Source: UBA2589 sp038120095 (GTDB lineage Bacteria > Gemmatimonadota > Gemmatimonadetes > Longimicrobiales > Gaopeijiaceae). From it: a DNA stretch of 64,000 nucleotides. This document shows, piece by piece, positions 8,147-16,438 of the stretch. The stretch is from the NCBI GenBank assembly GCA_038120095.1, contig JAYOKZ010000014.1, forward strand, positions 1-64,000, written 5' to 3'. A program made the position numbers and the translations under genes. Below the pieces are notes generated by a model, which did no database searches, was not told the origin of the DNA, and worked only from the letters and a program-made list of their open reading frames with translations. Position 1 is the stretch's first letter. The number at the start of each line of letters is the position of its first letter.

Positions 8147-9103
8147 TCATCGTTTCACTTCCTGCTCGGGCCGCGTGAGGAGGACATGGAACGCTCGGGG
8201 CCAGAGAAAGATCAGCGGCAGCTTTCGCTCCAGAGTCGTCAGGTGAATCGTGCGACCCGTGTGTCGCTCCACCTTCCTCTGGATGTACGGAAGCCAGTTG
8301 GCGAACGTGACGATGTGCTTGAACCAGCGAATGACGGCGCGCTGCTTGGAACGCCGGAAATGTCTGCGCCAATGACCCCGCTCCCGATGCGACACTTCTC
8401 GTGCCAATTCGTAGCACCCGTCTCCCGACTTGCGCAGCGTACCCGCAGCCAAAGCCGCATCGAGGCCCGGCGCGAGTACATCGCGGAAATGTGCGGCCTG
8501 AACTTCGAAGATTTTACCTGCCCGCCCTCGAGACTCGGGACGTAACTCCCCCCGGTAGCAGACCTCGAGCAAGCGCCGCCCAAGACCTTCGGCATCGAAT
8601 GAACCAGTCATATACGGCGCCATCCAGTCCAGGACATGGGCGTGAGCACGATCGAGAACACCCGTGACCCACTCTCGATGACCGGTGGACGCCGTCCACA
8701 GGATCCCGATTCGCTGAACCATTCTTCCGAGCAGAAAGTGATCCGGCGGGGTTGGGCCCAGCGCACGCTCGAAATGACCCCGGGAGACCACGAGACATTT
8801 CGCAATCCCAAGTGCCCCGTCATCGGGAACGAAGGCGACCACATTCGGAGGGAGCACCTTCGAAAAGGTCGACATCATTCCAGGATGCCGGCCCAGCATT
8901 CCACGTCTCGAGAGCGCCCGGTAGAACAGCGCGTAGTCCTCGACGATGACGACGAAGTCGAGCGCACTGTGACGATCGGGGTTCGCCTTCAGCAGGCGAG
9001 AACCGTAAAGGAGGATCGCAGACATCGAGTCGCCCGCGACTTCTTGCATGCGGGTTGCAAGGACTCGTGCTTCCGGCCAGTCGTCAGTCATCACGCTCGT
9101 CAC
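8147..9103 (-). CDS. Nucleotidyltransferase-like protein, candidate Tam41-type CDP-diacylglycerol synthase
   Basis: 318 residues. Residues about 25-70 contain AILLYGSRLLK followed by HSALDFVVIVEDY, the G-S ... D-x-x pattern of the polymerase-beta nucleotidyltransferase fold. The Tyr-Gly-Ser and the aspartate strand followed by an aromatic helix resemble the mitochondrial phosphatidate cytidylyltransferase Tam41. The C-terminal 60 residues are very basic (RERGHWRRHFRRSKQRA), suggesting contact with acidic membrane. The gene overlaps plsC by GTGA and precedes a CDP-alcohol phosphatidyltransferase, exactly the step where CDP-diacylglycerol is needed. The fold is likely; the function is inferred from context, and another nucleotidyltransferase role is possible. 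Confidence 0.55.
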   Translation of the reverse strand: MTSVMTDDWPEARVLATRMQEVAGDSMSAILLYGSRLLKANPDRHSALDFVVIVEDYALFYRALSRRGMLGRHPGMMSTFSKVLPPNVVAFVPDDGALGIAKCLVVSRGHFERALGPTPPDHFLLGRMVQRIGILWTASTGHREWVTGVLDRAHAHVLDWMAPYMTGSFDAEGLGRRLLEVCYRGELRPESRGRAGKIFEVQAAHFRDVLAPGLDAALAAGTLRKSGDGCYELAREVSHRERGHWRRHFRRSKQRAVIRWFKHIVTFANWLPYIQRKVERHTGRTIHLTTLERKLPLIFLWPRAFHVLLTRPEQEVKR

Positions 9104-9879
9104 GCGTCGGCCCCATGACCGTTTCTCATAACGGAGAGGTGGTCGATCATGAGCGTCCGCACCTCCTCCATGAAGGGCTCGGGGTCGGCGCGTGGCTCAT
9201 TCCAATGCAGCGTGGCCGCATGCTCCACCCGACCGTCGAGCCGGGAGAGGTCGGTGAGGAAATCTGTGACATGGGCATTCTGCCAATAACCGTCCACGAC
9301 GAACACGTAGACCGTCCAGGGGCGCTGTTTCAACACCTTGGAGAGCCCACGGGTCCGGAACATTCCGATTTCGCCGTTCTTCGTGCGCGTACCCTCCGGA
9401 AAGATCGCGATCGGAACGTCCGAGTCACGGGCCTGCGAGGCCATGGAACGAGCCATTTTCAGGACCTCTCGCGGGTTTGCCGCGGGGTCGACCGTCGGGT
9501 ATTGATAGAGCCGGACCATATGCGAGATTAGCGGAATCCAGCGACGGTAACGCTCCCTCGTCACGATCCGCGGATACCCTTCGGCGACAGATTTGACCAC
9601 CAGAGGAATATCGAGCACTGACTGGTGGTTCATGAGAATCAGAGTTCCGGGTTCGCACGGGACGATGCGGGATGGGAACTGGATGGACGCACCACCGACT
9701 TTCTGCAGAGGCAGCGTCACGACCACGGCCATCGCATTGATCCACCGGCCGAGGACCGCGATGCGAGAATTCGGACGGAGCGTCACCCACGGAGCTATGA
9801 CGAACCGCTGCACAAGGTCGCAGAGGAGCAGGGACAGGCATACCAGCAGAAGGGCGATGGTCCCTCGAAGCCTCAACAC
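9100..9879 (-). CDS. plsC: 1-acyl-sn-glycerol-3-phosphate acyltransferase (PlsC family)
   Basis: 259 residues with an N-terminal membrane segment (TIALLLVCLSLLLCDLV) and the acyltransferase motifs in order: NHQSVLD (H-x4-D catalytic pair), later FPEGTR (glycerol-phosphate binding) and a following PWTVYVFVVDGYW. It acylates lysophosphatidate to phosphatidate at the inner membrane face. GTG start, first gene of a leftward three-gene operon, divergent from the ADC-like gene across 90 bases that must contain both promoters. Confidence 0.88.
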   Translation of the reverse strand: MLRLRGTIALLLVCLSLLLCDLVQRFVIAPWVTLRPNSRIAVLGRWINAMAVVVTLPLQKVGGASIQFPSRIVPCEPGTLILMNHQSVLDIPLVVKSVAEGYPRIVTRERYRRWIPLISHMVRLYQYPTVDPAANPREVLKMARSMASQARDSDVPIAIFPEGTRTKNGEIGMFRTRGLSKVLKQRPWTVYVFVVDGYWQNAHVTDFLTDLSRLDGRVEHAATLHWNEPRADPEPFMEEVRTLMIDHLSVMRNGHGADA

Positions 9880-9969
9880 GTCTCTCAGGGCGATGAACAG
9901 AAACCGGAAGCGAAGCAGCGCTCGAATCGTGAGCGCGCCTTCAGAACGTACAAACAGAAGATCTCAGTC

Positions 9970-10641
9970 ATGAGCGATTCCGAGAACACTTACTACGGCT
10001 ACGACATGTGCGTGGGTGGCTATTTCGAGATGCCGACAGCCGACGCGCGGGCATTGCTCCCGAGCCACCTCGAACCGCTCGAGGTTCAGCACGACCGAAG
10101 CATCCTGGCGATCACGGCATTCCACTTCAGTGAAAGCATGGTCGGCGAATACGACGAGATCGTGCTTGCCGTGGTGGTGCCTCCCCTGGTGGAGCCTGGA
10201 ACCCCACTCCCAAAGGCGGCGTTCTTCCCATTCATGGTCGGCACGTCGACACCGGAGTCCCGTGCCCACGCGATCGAGCGTTGGCACCTGCCACACTATA
10301 TGAACGACGTCGGCATCGACTTTGCCGAGACGGCGGAGGAGATGGTGGTATCCGTGCGTGACGAGGATCGCCCAGTACTCGAGATGTCGATCACCGCACA
10401 CGACCGGGGAACTGCCGCGAACCGGTACATGTGCTTTACGGTCGACCCAGACGAGCGGTTCAAGGTCAACATTCTCATGGAGGCGTCTCACTCCGAGCAT
10501 GAGGAAGAAACGGGGAGCCTGACACTGTACGAGCACCCGATGACCGAGCACCTCACCATCGCGGATGTGAACACCTACCCGTTCCGCGAAGAGTGGTACG
10601 GGAAGGGGCTCCAGACCTTCGACAAGATGGTGAACTTCTGA
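9970..10641 (+). CDS. Acetoacetate-decarboxylase-superfamily-like protein
   Basis: 223 residues counted from ATG 9970. The opening reads YGYDMCVGGYFEMPTADARA, then LLPSHLEPLEV and VGEYDEIVLAVVVPPL. This 'value in A, pass B' beta pattern with the V-G-E-Y-D-E-I-x-L segment resembles the acetoacetate decarboxylase-like fold. I see no Lys in the usual Schiff-base setting, so decarboxylase activity is unproven and a lipocalin-like binding role is possible. An upstream in-frame extension to 9625 overlaps the antisense plsC gene and is rejected. The lipid kinase gene overlaps its 3' end. Confidence 0.6.
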   Translation: MSDSENTYYGYDMCVGGYFEMPTADARALLPSHLEPLEVQHDRSILAITAFHFSESMVGEYDEIVLAVVVPPLVEPGTPLPKAAFFPFMVGTSTPESRAHAIERWHLPHYMNDVGIDFAETAEEMVVSVRDEDRPVLEMSITAHDRGTAANRYMCFTVDPDERFKVNILMEASHSEHEEETGSLTLYEHPMTEHLTIADVNTYPFREEWYGKGLQTFDKMVNF

Positions 10642-11582
10642 CCGCTCGGCGGTTTTTCGTCATCTTCAACCCCGCCTCCGGACGAGGGCGCGGGGCCAAA
10701 CGGATGGACGTCTATCGCCGGCTTCTCGACTCGGCGCTGGACCACGTCGAATACGGTGCGACCTCGAGGCCCGGTGAAGAGCGGGACCTCGCCGAGCGCG
10801 CGGCCGACGCGGGATATGACGTCATCGTTGCCGTTGGAGGCGATGGCACATGGAGCAACGTGGCCGACCGACTCGTAGCGAGCGGCCGAACGGACCTTGC
10901 TCTGGGTATTCTTCCGAGCGGAACAGGAAACGACTTCGGTCGCAATTTCGGATATGACCCTCGGGATCCGGCGGACGCCGTGCGGGTGCTCGCCGACGGG
11001 CACACTCGATTGATCGACGTGGGCTGCGTGGAGACGCTGAGCGCATCGGAGCATCACCCGGATCGATGGGAAAGCCGCTATTTCCTCAACCTGATCGGCT
11101 TCGGTTTCGATATTGCCGTCATCGATGCCGCAAAATCAGCGCGTTTTCTGCGGGGTGAGCTGCTGTACAAGATCACCGCCCTCCAGCAGCTGTTCCGTTT
11201 CTCCGGCCTGGAGGCGCGAATCGAACCAGAGGGGGGGTCACCTCGTGAGGGGCGACACCTCATGGTGACCGTCTCCAATGGTCGATACTTCGGCGGAGGC
11301 TTTCCCATTGCGCCCGAAGCGACCGTGGATGACGGACAACTGCACGCCTGCCTCATCGGGGACGCACCCGGACTCACGCGCATGAAACTCTTCAATGCCG
11401 CGGAGCGTGGTCGGCATGTCGAGTCACCGTTGGTTGAGATGGTGAACACGGAGCGGTTTCGGCTCACCTTCCGAGCGCCTCCACGTTTCGAGATGGACGG
11501 TGACGTACGGATCGCCGACGACAGCGTGGTCGAGGTACGGTGCATTCCGCGCGCCCTGAATGTGCTGGCGCCCGTGCCCTAG
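10593..11582 (+). CDS. Diacylglycerol-kinase-catalytic-domain lipid kinase (YegS/DagK-like)
   Basis: Up to 329 residues. The conserved region begins at FFVIFNPASGRGRG (phosphate-binding strand), then IVAVGGDGTWSNVADRL (the GGDGT nucleotide motif) and GILPSGTGNDFGRNFGYD. The C-terminal half has the beta-sandwich pattern (RYFGGGFPIAPEATVDDG, MDGDVRIADDSVVEVR). It phosphorylates a lipid such as diacylglycerol at the membrane; sphingoid or polyprenol substrates are alternatives. The canonical start is GTG 10593, which overlaps the upstream gene by 49 bases. A CTG at 10638, overlapping the upstream stop as CTGA, would start just ahead of the conserved domain and fits better. Confidence 0.87.
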   Translation: MVREGAPDLRQDGELLTARRFFVIFNPASGRGRGAKRMDVYRRLLDSALDHVEYGATSRPGEERDLAERAADAGYDVIVAVGGDGTWSNVADRLVASGRTDLALGILPSGTGNDFGRNFGYDPRDPADAVRVLADGHTRLIDVGCVETLSASEHHPDRWESRYFLNLIGFGFDIAVIDAAKSARFLRGELLYKITALQQLFRFSGLEARIEPEGGSPREGRHLMVTVSNGRYFGGGFPIAPEATVDDGQLHACLIGDAPGLTRMKLFNAAERGRHVESPLVEMVNTERFRLTFRAPPRFEMDGDVRIADDSVVEVRCIPRALNVLAPVP

Positions 11583-11731
11583 CCTCGCGCCGCCTCCCGC
11601 TCTTCCCGGCACAGCTCGCGACAAATCCTCTCACCGGGACAAGGCGATGAGAAAACCGTTGGCACGCCCGGATGTGGCACGTACTTTGCGCCACAAAGTC
11701 GAGCCCGCCCAGCTTCGCTCAACACGCCACC

Positions 11732-12349
11732 ATGTCATCTCCCGTCCCGAAACTCCACGAAGCGTCTCAAGAGCCCGTCGCGCTCCGCGACCGCGCGATG
11801 GACAATATCCGCTACATCCGGGAAACGATGGAGCGGTCCGGATCCTTCACTCATATCTCCGGGGCCGGAGGCGTCGCCATGGGGCTCGTCGCCCTCATCG
11901 CCGCCGGCTTCGCGATGACCGCAGGGTCCGACGTGGTGTGGCTTGCCGTGTGGTTCGAGGCGGCCGCCCTCTCCCTCCTGATCGCCGTGTACAGCTTGAC
12001 GCGCAAGTCGAAATCGGCGGGGGTGGGCCTGCTGAGCGGACCAGGCAGACGATTCACCTTGAATGTAATCCCCCCGTTGTCGGCCGCGGCTGTGCTGACG
12101 TTCGTCATGCTCCGAACGGGAGCGATCGACCTTCTGCCCGGTACATGGCTCCTGCTGTACGGGACCAGTGTCGTCACCGGCGGGTCCTATTCCGTGCGCT
12201 CCGTGCCGCTCATGGGTGCGACCTTCATGGTCGTGGGGAGCCTGGCTCTCGTCACACCCCCGTCGTGGGGCGACGCCTGGATGGCTGCCGGCTTCGGCGG
12301 GATCCACATCGTTTTCGGTGCGATCATCTGGAGAAAACATGGTGGCTAG
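11732..12349 (+). CDS. Polytopic membrane protein of unknown function, partner of adjacent regulator
   Basis: About 205 residues from ATG 11732. After a polar N-terminus (NIRYIRETMERSGSFTHISG) there are five or six hydrophobic segments, such as VAMGLVALIAAGFAM, WFEAAALSLLIAVYSL, LSAAAVLTFVML and GFGGIHIVFGAIIW. I do not recognise a named family. The last 11 bases overlap the winged-helix regulator gene, a membrane-protein/PadR-like pair seen in several bacterial phyla where the regulator controls the membrane protein. Confidence 0.68.
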   Translation: MSSPVPKLHEASQEPVALRDRAMDNIRYIRETMERSGSFTHISGAGGVAMGLVALIAAGFAMTAGSDVVWLAVWFEAAALSLLIAVYSLTRKSKSAGVGLLSGPGRRFTLNVIPPLSAAAVLTFVMLRTGAIDLLPGTWLLLYGTSVVTGGSYSVRSVPLMGATFMVVGSLALVTPPSWGDAWMAAGFGGIHIVFGAIIWRKHGG

Positions 12350-12728
12350 AGATGCGGCGGCCCGTCGCGGCGATGTCGGGGAGGACCACGGTGAAGGCTC
12401 CAGCCCGTCCGACGGGTCGTCCGAAGCGCTGGAACTGGATCGCCTCATTCATGAACGGGTGCGTCTCGGTATCGTCAGTGCACTTGCGGTCAACGGGTCT
12501 CTGCGTTTCACGGATCTTCGTGACCTCCTCGGCATTACGGATGGCAACCTGAAGTCCCATGCGAACAGGCTGGAGGCCGCTCGATACATCGAGTGCGCCA
12601 AGTCGTTCGAGGGGAACGGCCCCAAGACCGAGTACTCCCTGACCCGGACCGGTCGCGAGGAACTGCAGGCATATCTCGGACACATGGAAGCGATCATTCG
12701 GGCGACCCGCGACGCTACGGAGCAGTGA
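12339..12728 (+). CDS. Winged-helix transcriptional regulator (MarR/PadR-like)
   Basis: About 129 residues from ATG 12339, preceded by GGAGAA. Residues about 30-115 make one winged-helix domain: IHERVRLGIVSALAVNGSLR, FTDLRDLLGITDGNLKSHAN (recognition helix) and the wing YSLTRTGREELQAYL. This is the pattern of transcriptional regulators annotated as 'winged helix DNA-binding, transcriptional regulator' with a short helical dimer tail. Overlap with the membrane protein gene suggests they are co-transcribed and that it controls its own operon. Confidence 0.78.
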   Translation: MVARDAAARRGDVGEDHGEGSSPSDGSSEALELDRLIHERVRLGIVSALAVNGSLRFTDLRDLLGITDGNLKSHANRLEAARYIECAKSFEGNGPKTEYSLTRTGREELQAYLGHMEAIIRATRDATEQ

Positions 12729-12732
12729 GACA

Positions 12733-13431
12733 ATGACGCACCTCCACGTCGCGATCATCATGGATGGAAACGGCCGTTGGGCTACCGCTCGAGGCCGGCC
12801 TCGCAATGCCGGCCACCGGCGCGGAGCAGAATCCGTGCGAGCCGTCGTTCGCGCCGCGCCCGACCTCGGCATCCACACACTGACTCTCTACGCGTTCTCG
12901 TCCGACAACTGGAAGCGGCCCCCGTCGGAGGTGTCCGTGCTCATGAAGCTCTTCCGCCGCTACCTCGAGTCGGAGGTAGAGGAGTTGAGAGACAACGGGG
13001 TCCGCCTGAGCGTCGTGGGTCGACGCGACCGCCTTGCACCGGCACTCGTGGCCGCCATCGAGCACGCCGAAGCAAAGACCGCCCACTGCGATCGCCTGGA
13101 ACTCCGCCTCGCAGTGGATTATTCGAGCCGGGATTTGATCCTGAACGCTGTGCGGGCGGCAGCGGCATCGAGCGACCCCGATCGGATGGACCTGTCCGCG
13201 CTCCTGGGCGAGGCCATGCACAGTGGCGGCCGTGCGCCGGATGTGGATCTCCTCATCCGTACGGGCGGCGAACAACGCCTCAGCGACTTCCTGCTTTGGG
13301 AAAGTGCCTACGCGGAGCTGTACTTCACTCCGATCATGTGGCCGGATTTCTCCGGCGAAGAGCTGGCGGGAGCGCTGAAAGAATTCCGTGCCCGAGACCG
13401 GCGGTTCGGAGAGATCGCGGTCGCGTCCTGA
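12733..13431 (+). CDS. uppS: Isoprenyl transferase (undecaprenyl diphosphate synthase)
   Basis: 232 residues with all cis-prenyltransferase regions: AIIMDGNGRWA (catalytic Asp and diphosphate loop), GIHTLTLYAFSSDNWKRP, and the C-terminal DLLIRTGGEQRLSDFLLW with YAELYFTPIMWPDF. It condenses isopentenyl units onto farnesyl diphosphate to make the lipid carrier for peptidoglycan. In many bacteria cdsA follows uppS; here no cdsA follows, and the downstream neighbour is convergent. Confidence 0.95.
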   Translation: MTHLHVAIIMDGNGRWATARGRPRNAGHRRGAESVRAVVRAAPDLGIHTLTLYAFSSDNWKRPPSEVSVLMKLFRRYLESEVEELRDNGVRLSVVGRRDRLAPALVAAIEHAEAKTAHCDRLELRLAVDYSSRDLILNAVRAAAASSDPDRMDLSALLGEAMHSGGRAPDVDLLIRTGGEQRLSDFLLWESAYAELYFTPIMWPDFSGEELAGALKEFRARDRRFGEIAVAS

Positions 13432-13454
13432 GGGCGAAGCTTCAGCGGCTGGAG

Positions 13455-13507
13455 ACGTGGGCCAGGTTGACCGCGGACCCGGTCCGCAATCGTTGACCGG
13501 CCCACGT
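13455..13507. terminator. Nested inverted repeats between convergent genes, possible bidirectional terminator
   Basis: ACGTGGGCC (13455-13463) pairs with GGCCCACGT (13499-13507). Inside lies a second perfect palindrome, GCGGACC-C-GGTCCGC (13473-13487), flanked by two copies of GTTGACC (one on each side, in direct orientation). It sits between uppS and the convergent membrane protein gene, so transcription termination is plausible. There is no strong T-run. Confidence 0.5.
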
Positions 13508-13512
13508 TCAGT

Positions 13513-14052
13513 TTAGCCTGACCGAACACCGGTGTTCGGAGGTCGGGCCCCGTCGTGAGCCCCCTGGTCCGGCCTCGCTGAGCGCCTCGCGATCGTGAGG
13601 CTTGCAACGCCAGCGCCCGCACCAAGCAATGGCAGAAAGGTGAAGGCCTCGGGCAAGCCGCTGAGGCTGCCCTCGTAGGCCGCGGCGATGAGAATGCCCA
13701 TAGCGAGAACGATCCCGCCGAGGGCACCTGCCATCGCCACACGAGGCACGGAAAGACGCTCGAAGGATCGTCCTCGACCAGCGAGTGCGAGCGTCACGGC
13801 GAAGCTGGTACCGATGGCGAAACCCCACACGGTCCCCGCGATGATCCCGAAGAATGGATCCTCACGTTCGAGATTGCCTGTAGCTGCCGCAATGCCGGTG
13901 AGCGCGGCGAAGATGCCGCCGCCTACCGCTGCAAACGTCAGACCCATCCCCACGACAGCACGAAGGACCCGCTTTTCTGGGCGCACGGACAAGAGTGTGA
14001 CGAATACCCGGCCAACTCCGCTGGGAGGCGATGTCTCAGGAACGTCGTTCAT
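13513..14052 (-). CDS. Small polytopic membrane protein of unknown function
   Basis: About 179 residues from ATG 14052. Four hydrophobic segments are visible: AVVGMGLTFAAVGGGIFAAL, IIAGTVWGFAIGTSFAVTLAL, AMAGALGGIVLAMGILIAAAY and FTFLPLLGAGAGVASLTIA. The glycine-rich small-residue helices resemble tightly packed bundles, but no family is recognised. An in-frame extension to 14124 has poor character and is not used. Divergent from the thioesterase gene. Confidence 0.62.
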   Translation of the reverse strand: MNDVPETSPPSGVGRVFVTLLSVRPEKRVLRAVVGMGLTFAAVGGGIFAALTGIAAATGNLEREDPFFGIIAGTVWGFAIGTSFAVTLALAGRGRSFERLSVPRVAMAGALGGIVLAMGILIAAAYEGSLSGLPEAFTFLPLLGAGAGVASLTIARRSARPDQGAHDGARPPNTGVRSG

Positions 14053-14195
14053 GGATGAGGATCGGCGATGGGTTTGGTGGAAAGGTACGGAAGATGGAAC
14101 CGCTATGCGCTCGACGAACCACACACCTGTCAGCTTGATGGTCGTTGGGGTCGCGCGATCTTAACGGAGCGATCCAGCCTTCCACGTCATCCGTC

Positions 14196-14669
14196 ATGTC
14201 ACAAACGAGTCTGAGCACCTCGCCGGTCGTCATCACGCCGGTCAAGGTGCGCACGTCCGAGCTCGATTCATTCGGACACGTGAACCACGCCGTCTATCTG
14301 ACGTACTTCGAGCACGCCCGGTTCGAAGCCCTGAAGGCAGCTGGTTTCGACTGGGGTGTTCTCGATGAGCGCGGCTGGGCAATCTTCGTCGTGCGGATCG
14401 AGGTCGACTACATCGCGGAGGCCCGCCGAGAAGATGAGCTTCTGATCCGCACACGGGCGCACTCGTTTCGCAGGACCAGTATGCTGCTGGCCCAGGAGAT
14501 CATACGGGACGACGGATCTGAGGCCCCGGTCGCACGAGCGATGGTCACCGCGGTATGGATCGGGCCCAACCGAAAGCCGATCCGCGTACCGGATGAGGTT
14601 CGAGAAGGCCTCACCCAACCCCGCGATTCCGCTGCCCCCGAAGTGATCAACCCACTCGCACAACGCTGA
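14196..14669 (+). CDS. 4-hydroxybenzoyl-CoA-thioesterase-like (hotdog) acyl-CoA thioesterase
   Basis: About 157 residues from ATG 14196. The hotdog signature TSELDSFGHVNHAVYLTYFEHAR includes the active-site Asp of the YbgC/4HBT group (D-x-x-G-H-V-N), followed by FVVRIEVDYIAEARREDELL typical of the second strand. It hydrolyses an acyl-CoA, with the chain length unknown. A short gap to pyrE, which has its own strong ribosome site, suggests co-transcription without functional linkage. Confidence 0.85.
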   Translation: MSQTSLSTSPVVITPVKVRTSELDSFGHVNHAVYLTYFEHARFEALKAAGFDWGVLDERGWAIFVVRIEVDYIAEARREDELLIRTRAHSFRRTSMLLAQEIIRDDGSEAPVARAMVTAVWIGPNRKPIRVPDEVREGLTQPRDSAAPEVINPLAQR

Positions 14670-14682
14670 CAAGGAGTTCTTC

Positions 14683-15243
14683 ATGACCGATCGCGATAAA
14701 CTCAGAGACCTCCTGATCGAACGTTCCGTGCGTCTGGGCGATTTCACCCTCGCGAGCGGGGCAAAATCGGACTACTACATCGACGCGCGGCGAACCACGA
14801 TGTCCGCCGAAGGACAGCGCCTCGTGGGACGTGTCGCGCTGCATGCGATTCGCGCGAACAACCTCGATCCGACGCATGTCGGAGGGTTGACCATGGGTGC
14901 CGATCCCATTGCCTACGCAATTGCCCACGCCAGCGCCCTCGAGGGTCGTCCGATTGATGGTTTTTCCGTTCGCAAGAAGGCGAAGGATCACGGGACCGGG
15001 CAGAGAATCGAGGGAGGACTTCCCGAGGAAGGGCTCGTCATCATGGTGGAGGACACGATGACGACGGGAAACAGTACACTCCAGGCAATCGACGCCGTCC
15101 GCACGCATGGTGCGACAGTCATCGGCGCCATTACGCTCGTAGACCGGTCCGAGAACGCCGGAGCCCTGTACGAGCAGCAGGGGGTTCCACTCATTTCTCT
15201 CTACGCGGCTACCGAACTGGTGGAAGCTGCGCGTAACCGATGA
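14683..15243 (+). CDS. pyrE: Orotate phosphoribosyltransferase
   Basis: 186 residues. SGAKSDYYIDARRTTMSAEG and the PRPP-binding loop VIMVEDTMTTGNSTLQAIDA are diagnostic of PyrE; SVRKKAKDHGTGQRIEGG is the flexible catalytic loop. It joins orotate to PRPP in pyrimidine synthesis. AAGGAG lies six bases ahead of the ATG. The stop lies 64 bases from the convergent dnaN stop. Confidence 0.95.
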   Translation: MTDRDKLRDLLIERSVRLGDFTLASGAKSDYYIDARRTTMSAEGQRLVGRVALHAIRANNLDPTHVGGLTMGADPIAYAIAHASALEGRPIDGFSVRKKAKDHGTGQRIEGGLPEEGLVIMVEDTMTTGNSTLQAIDAVRTHGATVIGAITLVDRSENAGALYEQQGVPLISLYAATELVEAARNR

Positions 15244-15248
15244 CCGAG

Positions 15249-15265
15249 GGAGTCTTCGGGGCTCC
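15249..15265. terminator. Hairpin between convergent pyrE and dnaN, possible terminator
   Basis: GGAGTC-TTCGG-GGCTCC can form a six-pair stem (one G-T pair). It lies just after the pyrE stop and before dnaN's stop. The T-run after it is weak (CTTCG). Confidence 0.35.
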
Positions 15266-15307
15266 TTCGTCGCAATTGGACCCGATCGAAGTCGACGGGC
15301 TCGAGCG

Positions 15308-16414
15308 CTAGTCGATGAGCCTCAGGGGCATGACGAGACACAGGTAGTCTGCGGCACCATCTCCCGCAGGTTCGATCGTCGCGGCTCGCTCGGGAGCTTT
15401 GAAGGCGAACTTCACTTCGTCGGAGGGAATATGACGAAGCACCTCGAGGAGATAGTTCGCGTTGAACCCGATCTCGAGCTCATCCCCGTCGTATCCCACC
15501 TCCATCTCATCATGACCTTCACCCAGGTCGGGTGTCAGCACGTTGAGATGTACCCGCCCAGACTCGAAGCGAAGTCGAATTCGATGCGTCTGGTCTGACG
15601 CTACCACGGCCATCCGGCGCACCGCCGAGGCGAAGGCTTTCTTCTCGATGATGGCGATTCGATCGTTGTCCTTCGGGATCACCTGCTCGTAGTTCGGATA
15701 CGTCCCTTCAATCAGACGTGTGTAGATCTCCGTCGAATCGGCTCTGAATCCGAGATGATTCCCGCTCCGCGCTACCTCGAGGGAGTCGTCGTCCTTGAAC
15801 AGTCGCTGGACCTGCGCCAGGGCAGCAGGCGGCACGATAAAGTCGGCTGACGGGGTTCCGGTCGGCGGCACGGCGACGCCCATGCGCGCGAGCCTGTGAC
15901 CGTTCGTCGCCACCATCTTCATCTCCCCGTCACGCAATTCCCACAACACACCGTTCAGAATCGGTCGACTTTCTTCGGTCGACACTGCGAACGACGTGTG
16001 GTGAATCAACCCGTTGAGATCTTTCCCCGTTACAGTGATCCCATCCGAGAAATCGACCTCAGCCAGCGTCGGGAATTCGTCTGCAGGCAGACCGTTGAGT
16101 TTGAAGCGGCTGGCTCCACATGTAAGCTCGATCTGATCGCCACGCGTGACGATGTCTACCGGCTGATCAGCGAGTTCTCGAGTGATCTCCTGAAGCTTCT
16201 TCCCCGGAGCTGTAAGACTGCCCGATTCCTTGACGTCCGCCGGAACCTTGACCCGGACAGCGACGTCGAGGTCGGTACCGCTCATCCATACACAATCCTC
16301 GGATGCCTCGAAGAGGATGTTCGAAAGGACCGGAAGCGTCGTCTTCGAAGGGATACTGGCCGATACGGCAGCAAGTCCTTGATGAAGGTTCTGTCGAGTA
16401 ATGGTGAAGTTCAT
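15308..16414 (-). CDS. dnaN: DNA polymerase III beta subunit (sliding clamp)
   Basis: About 368 residues from ATG 16414, preceded by AGGAG; the upstream in-frame start at 16438 adds eight residues without conservation. The opening MNFTITRQNLHQGLAAVSA and KTTLPVLSNILFEA are typical of the first clamp domain, and the C-terminus ends in YLCLVMPLRLID, matching the M-P-x-R-L clamp tail. It forms the ring that tethers polymerase to DNA. dnaN reads away from dnaA in the same direction across the candidate origin; recF and gyrB do not follow. Confidence 0.95.
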   Translation of the reverse strand: MNFTITRQNLHQGLAAVSASIPSKTTLPVLSNILFEASEDCVWMSGTDLDVAVRVKVPADVKESGSLTAPGKKLQEITRELADQPVDIVTRGDQIELTCGASRFKLNGLPADEFPTLAEVDFSDGITVTGKDLNGLIHHTSFAVSTEESRPILNGVLWELRDGEMKMVATNGHRLARMGVAVPPTGTPSADFIVPPAALAQVQRLFKDDDSLEVARSGNHLGFRADSTEIYTRLIEGTYPNYEQVIPKDNDRIAIIEKKAFASAVRRMAVVASDQTHRIRLRFESGRVHLNVLTPDLGEGHDEMEVGYDGDELEIGFNANYLLEVLRHIPSDEVKFAFKAPERAATIEPAGDGAADYLCLVMPLRLID

Positions 16415-16438
16415 CGGGGAGGTGCTCCTGACAGCCAA

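Noticed and set aside
9625..9969. N-terminal extension of the ADC-like gene
   Set aside because: It overlaps the antisense plsC gene and has low-complexity charged sequence; ATG 9970 begins the conserved domain.
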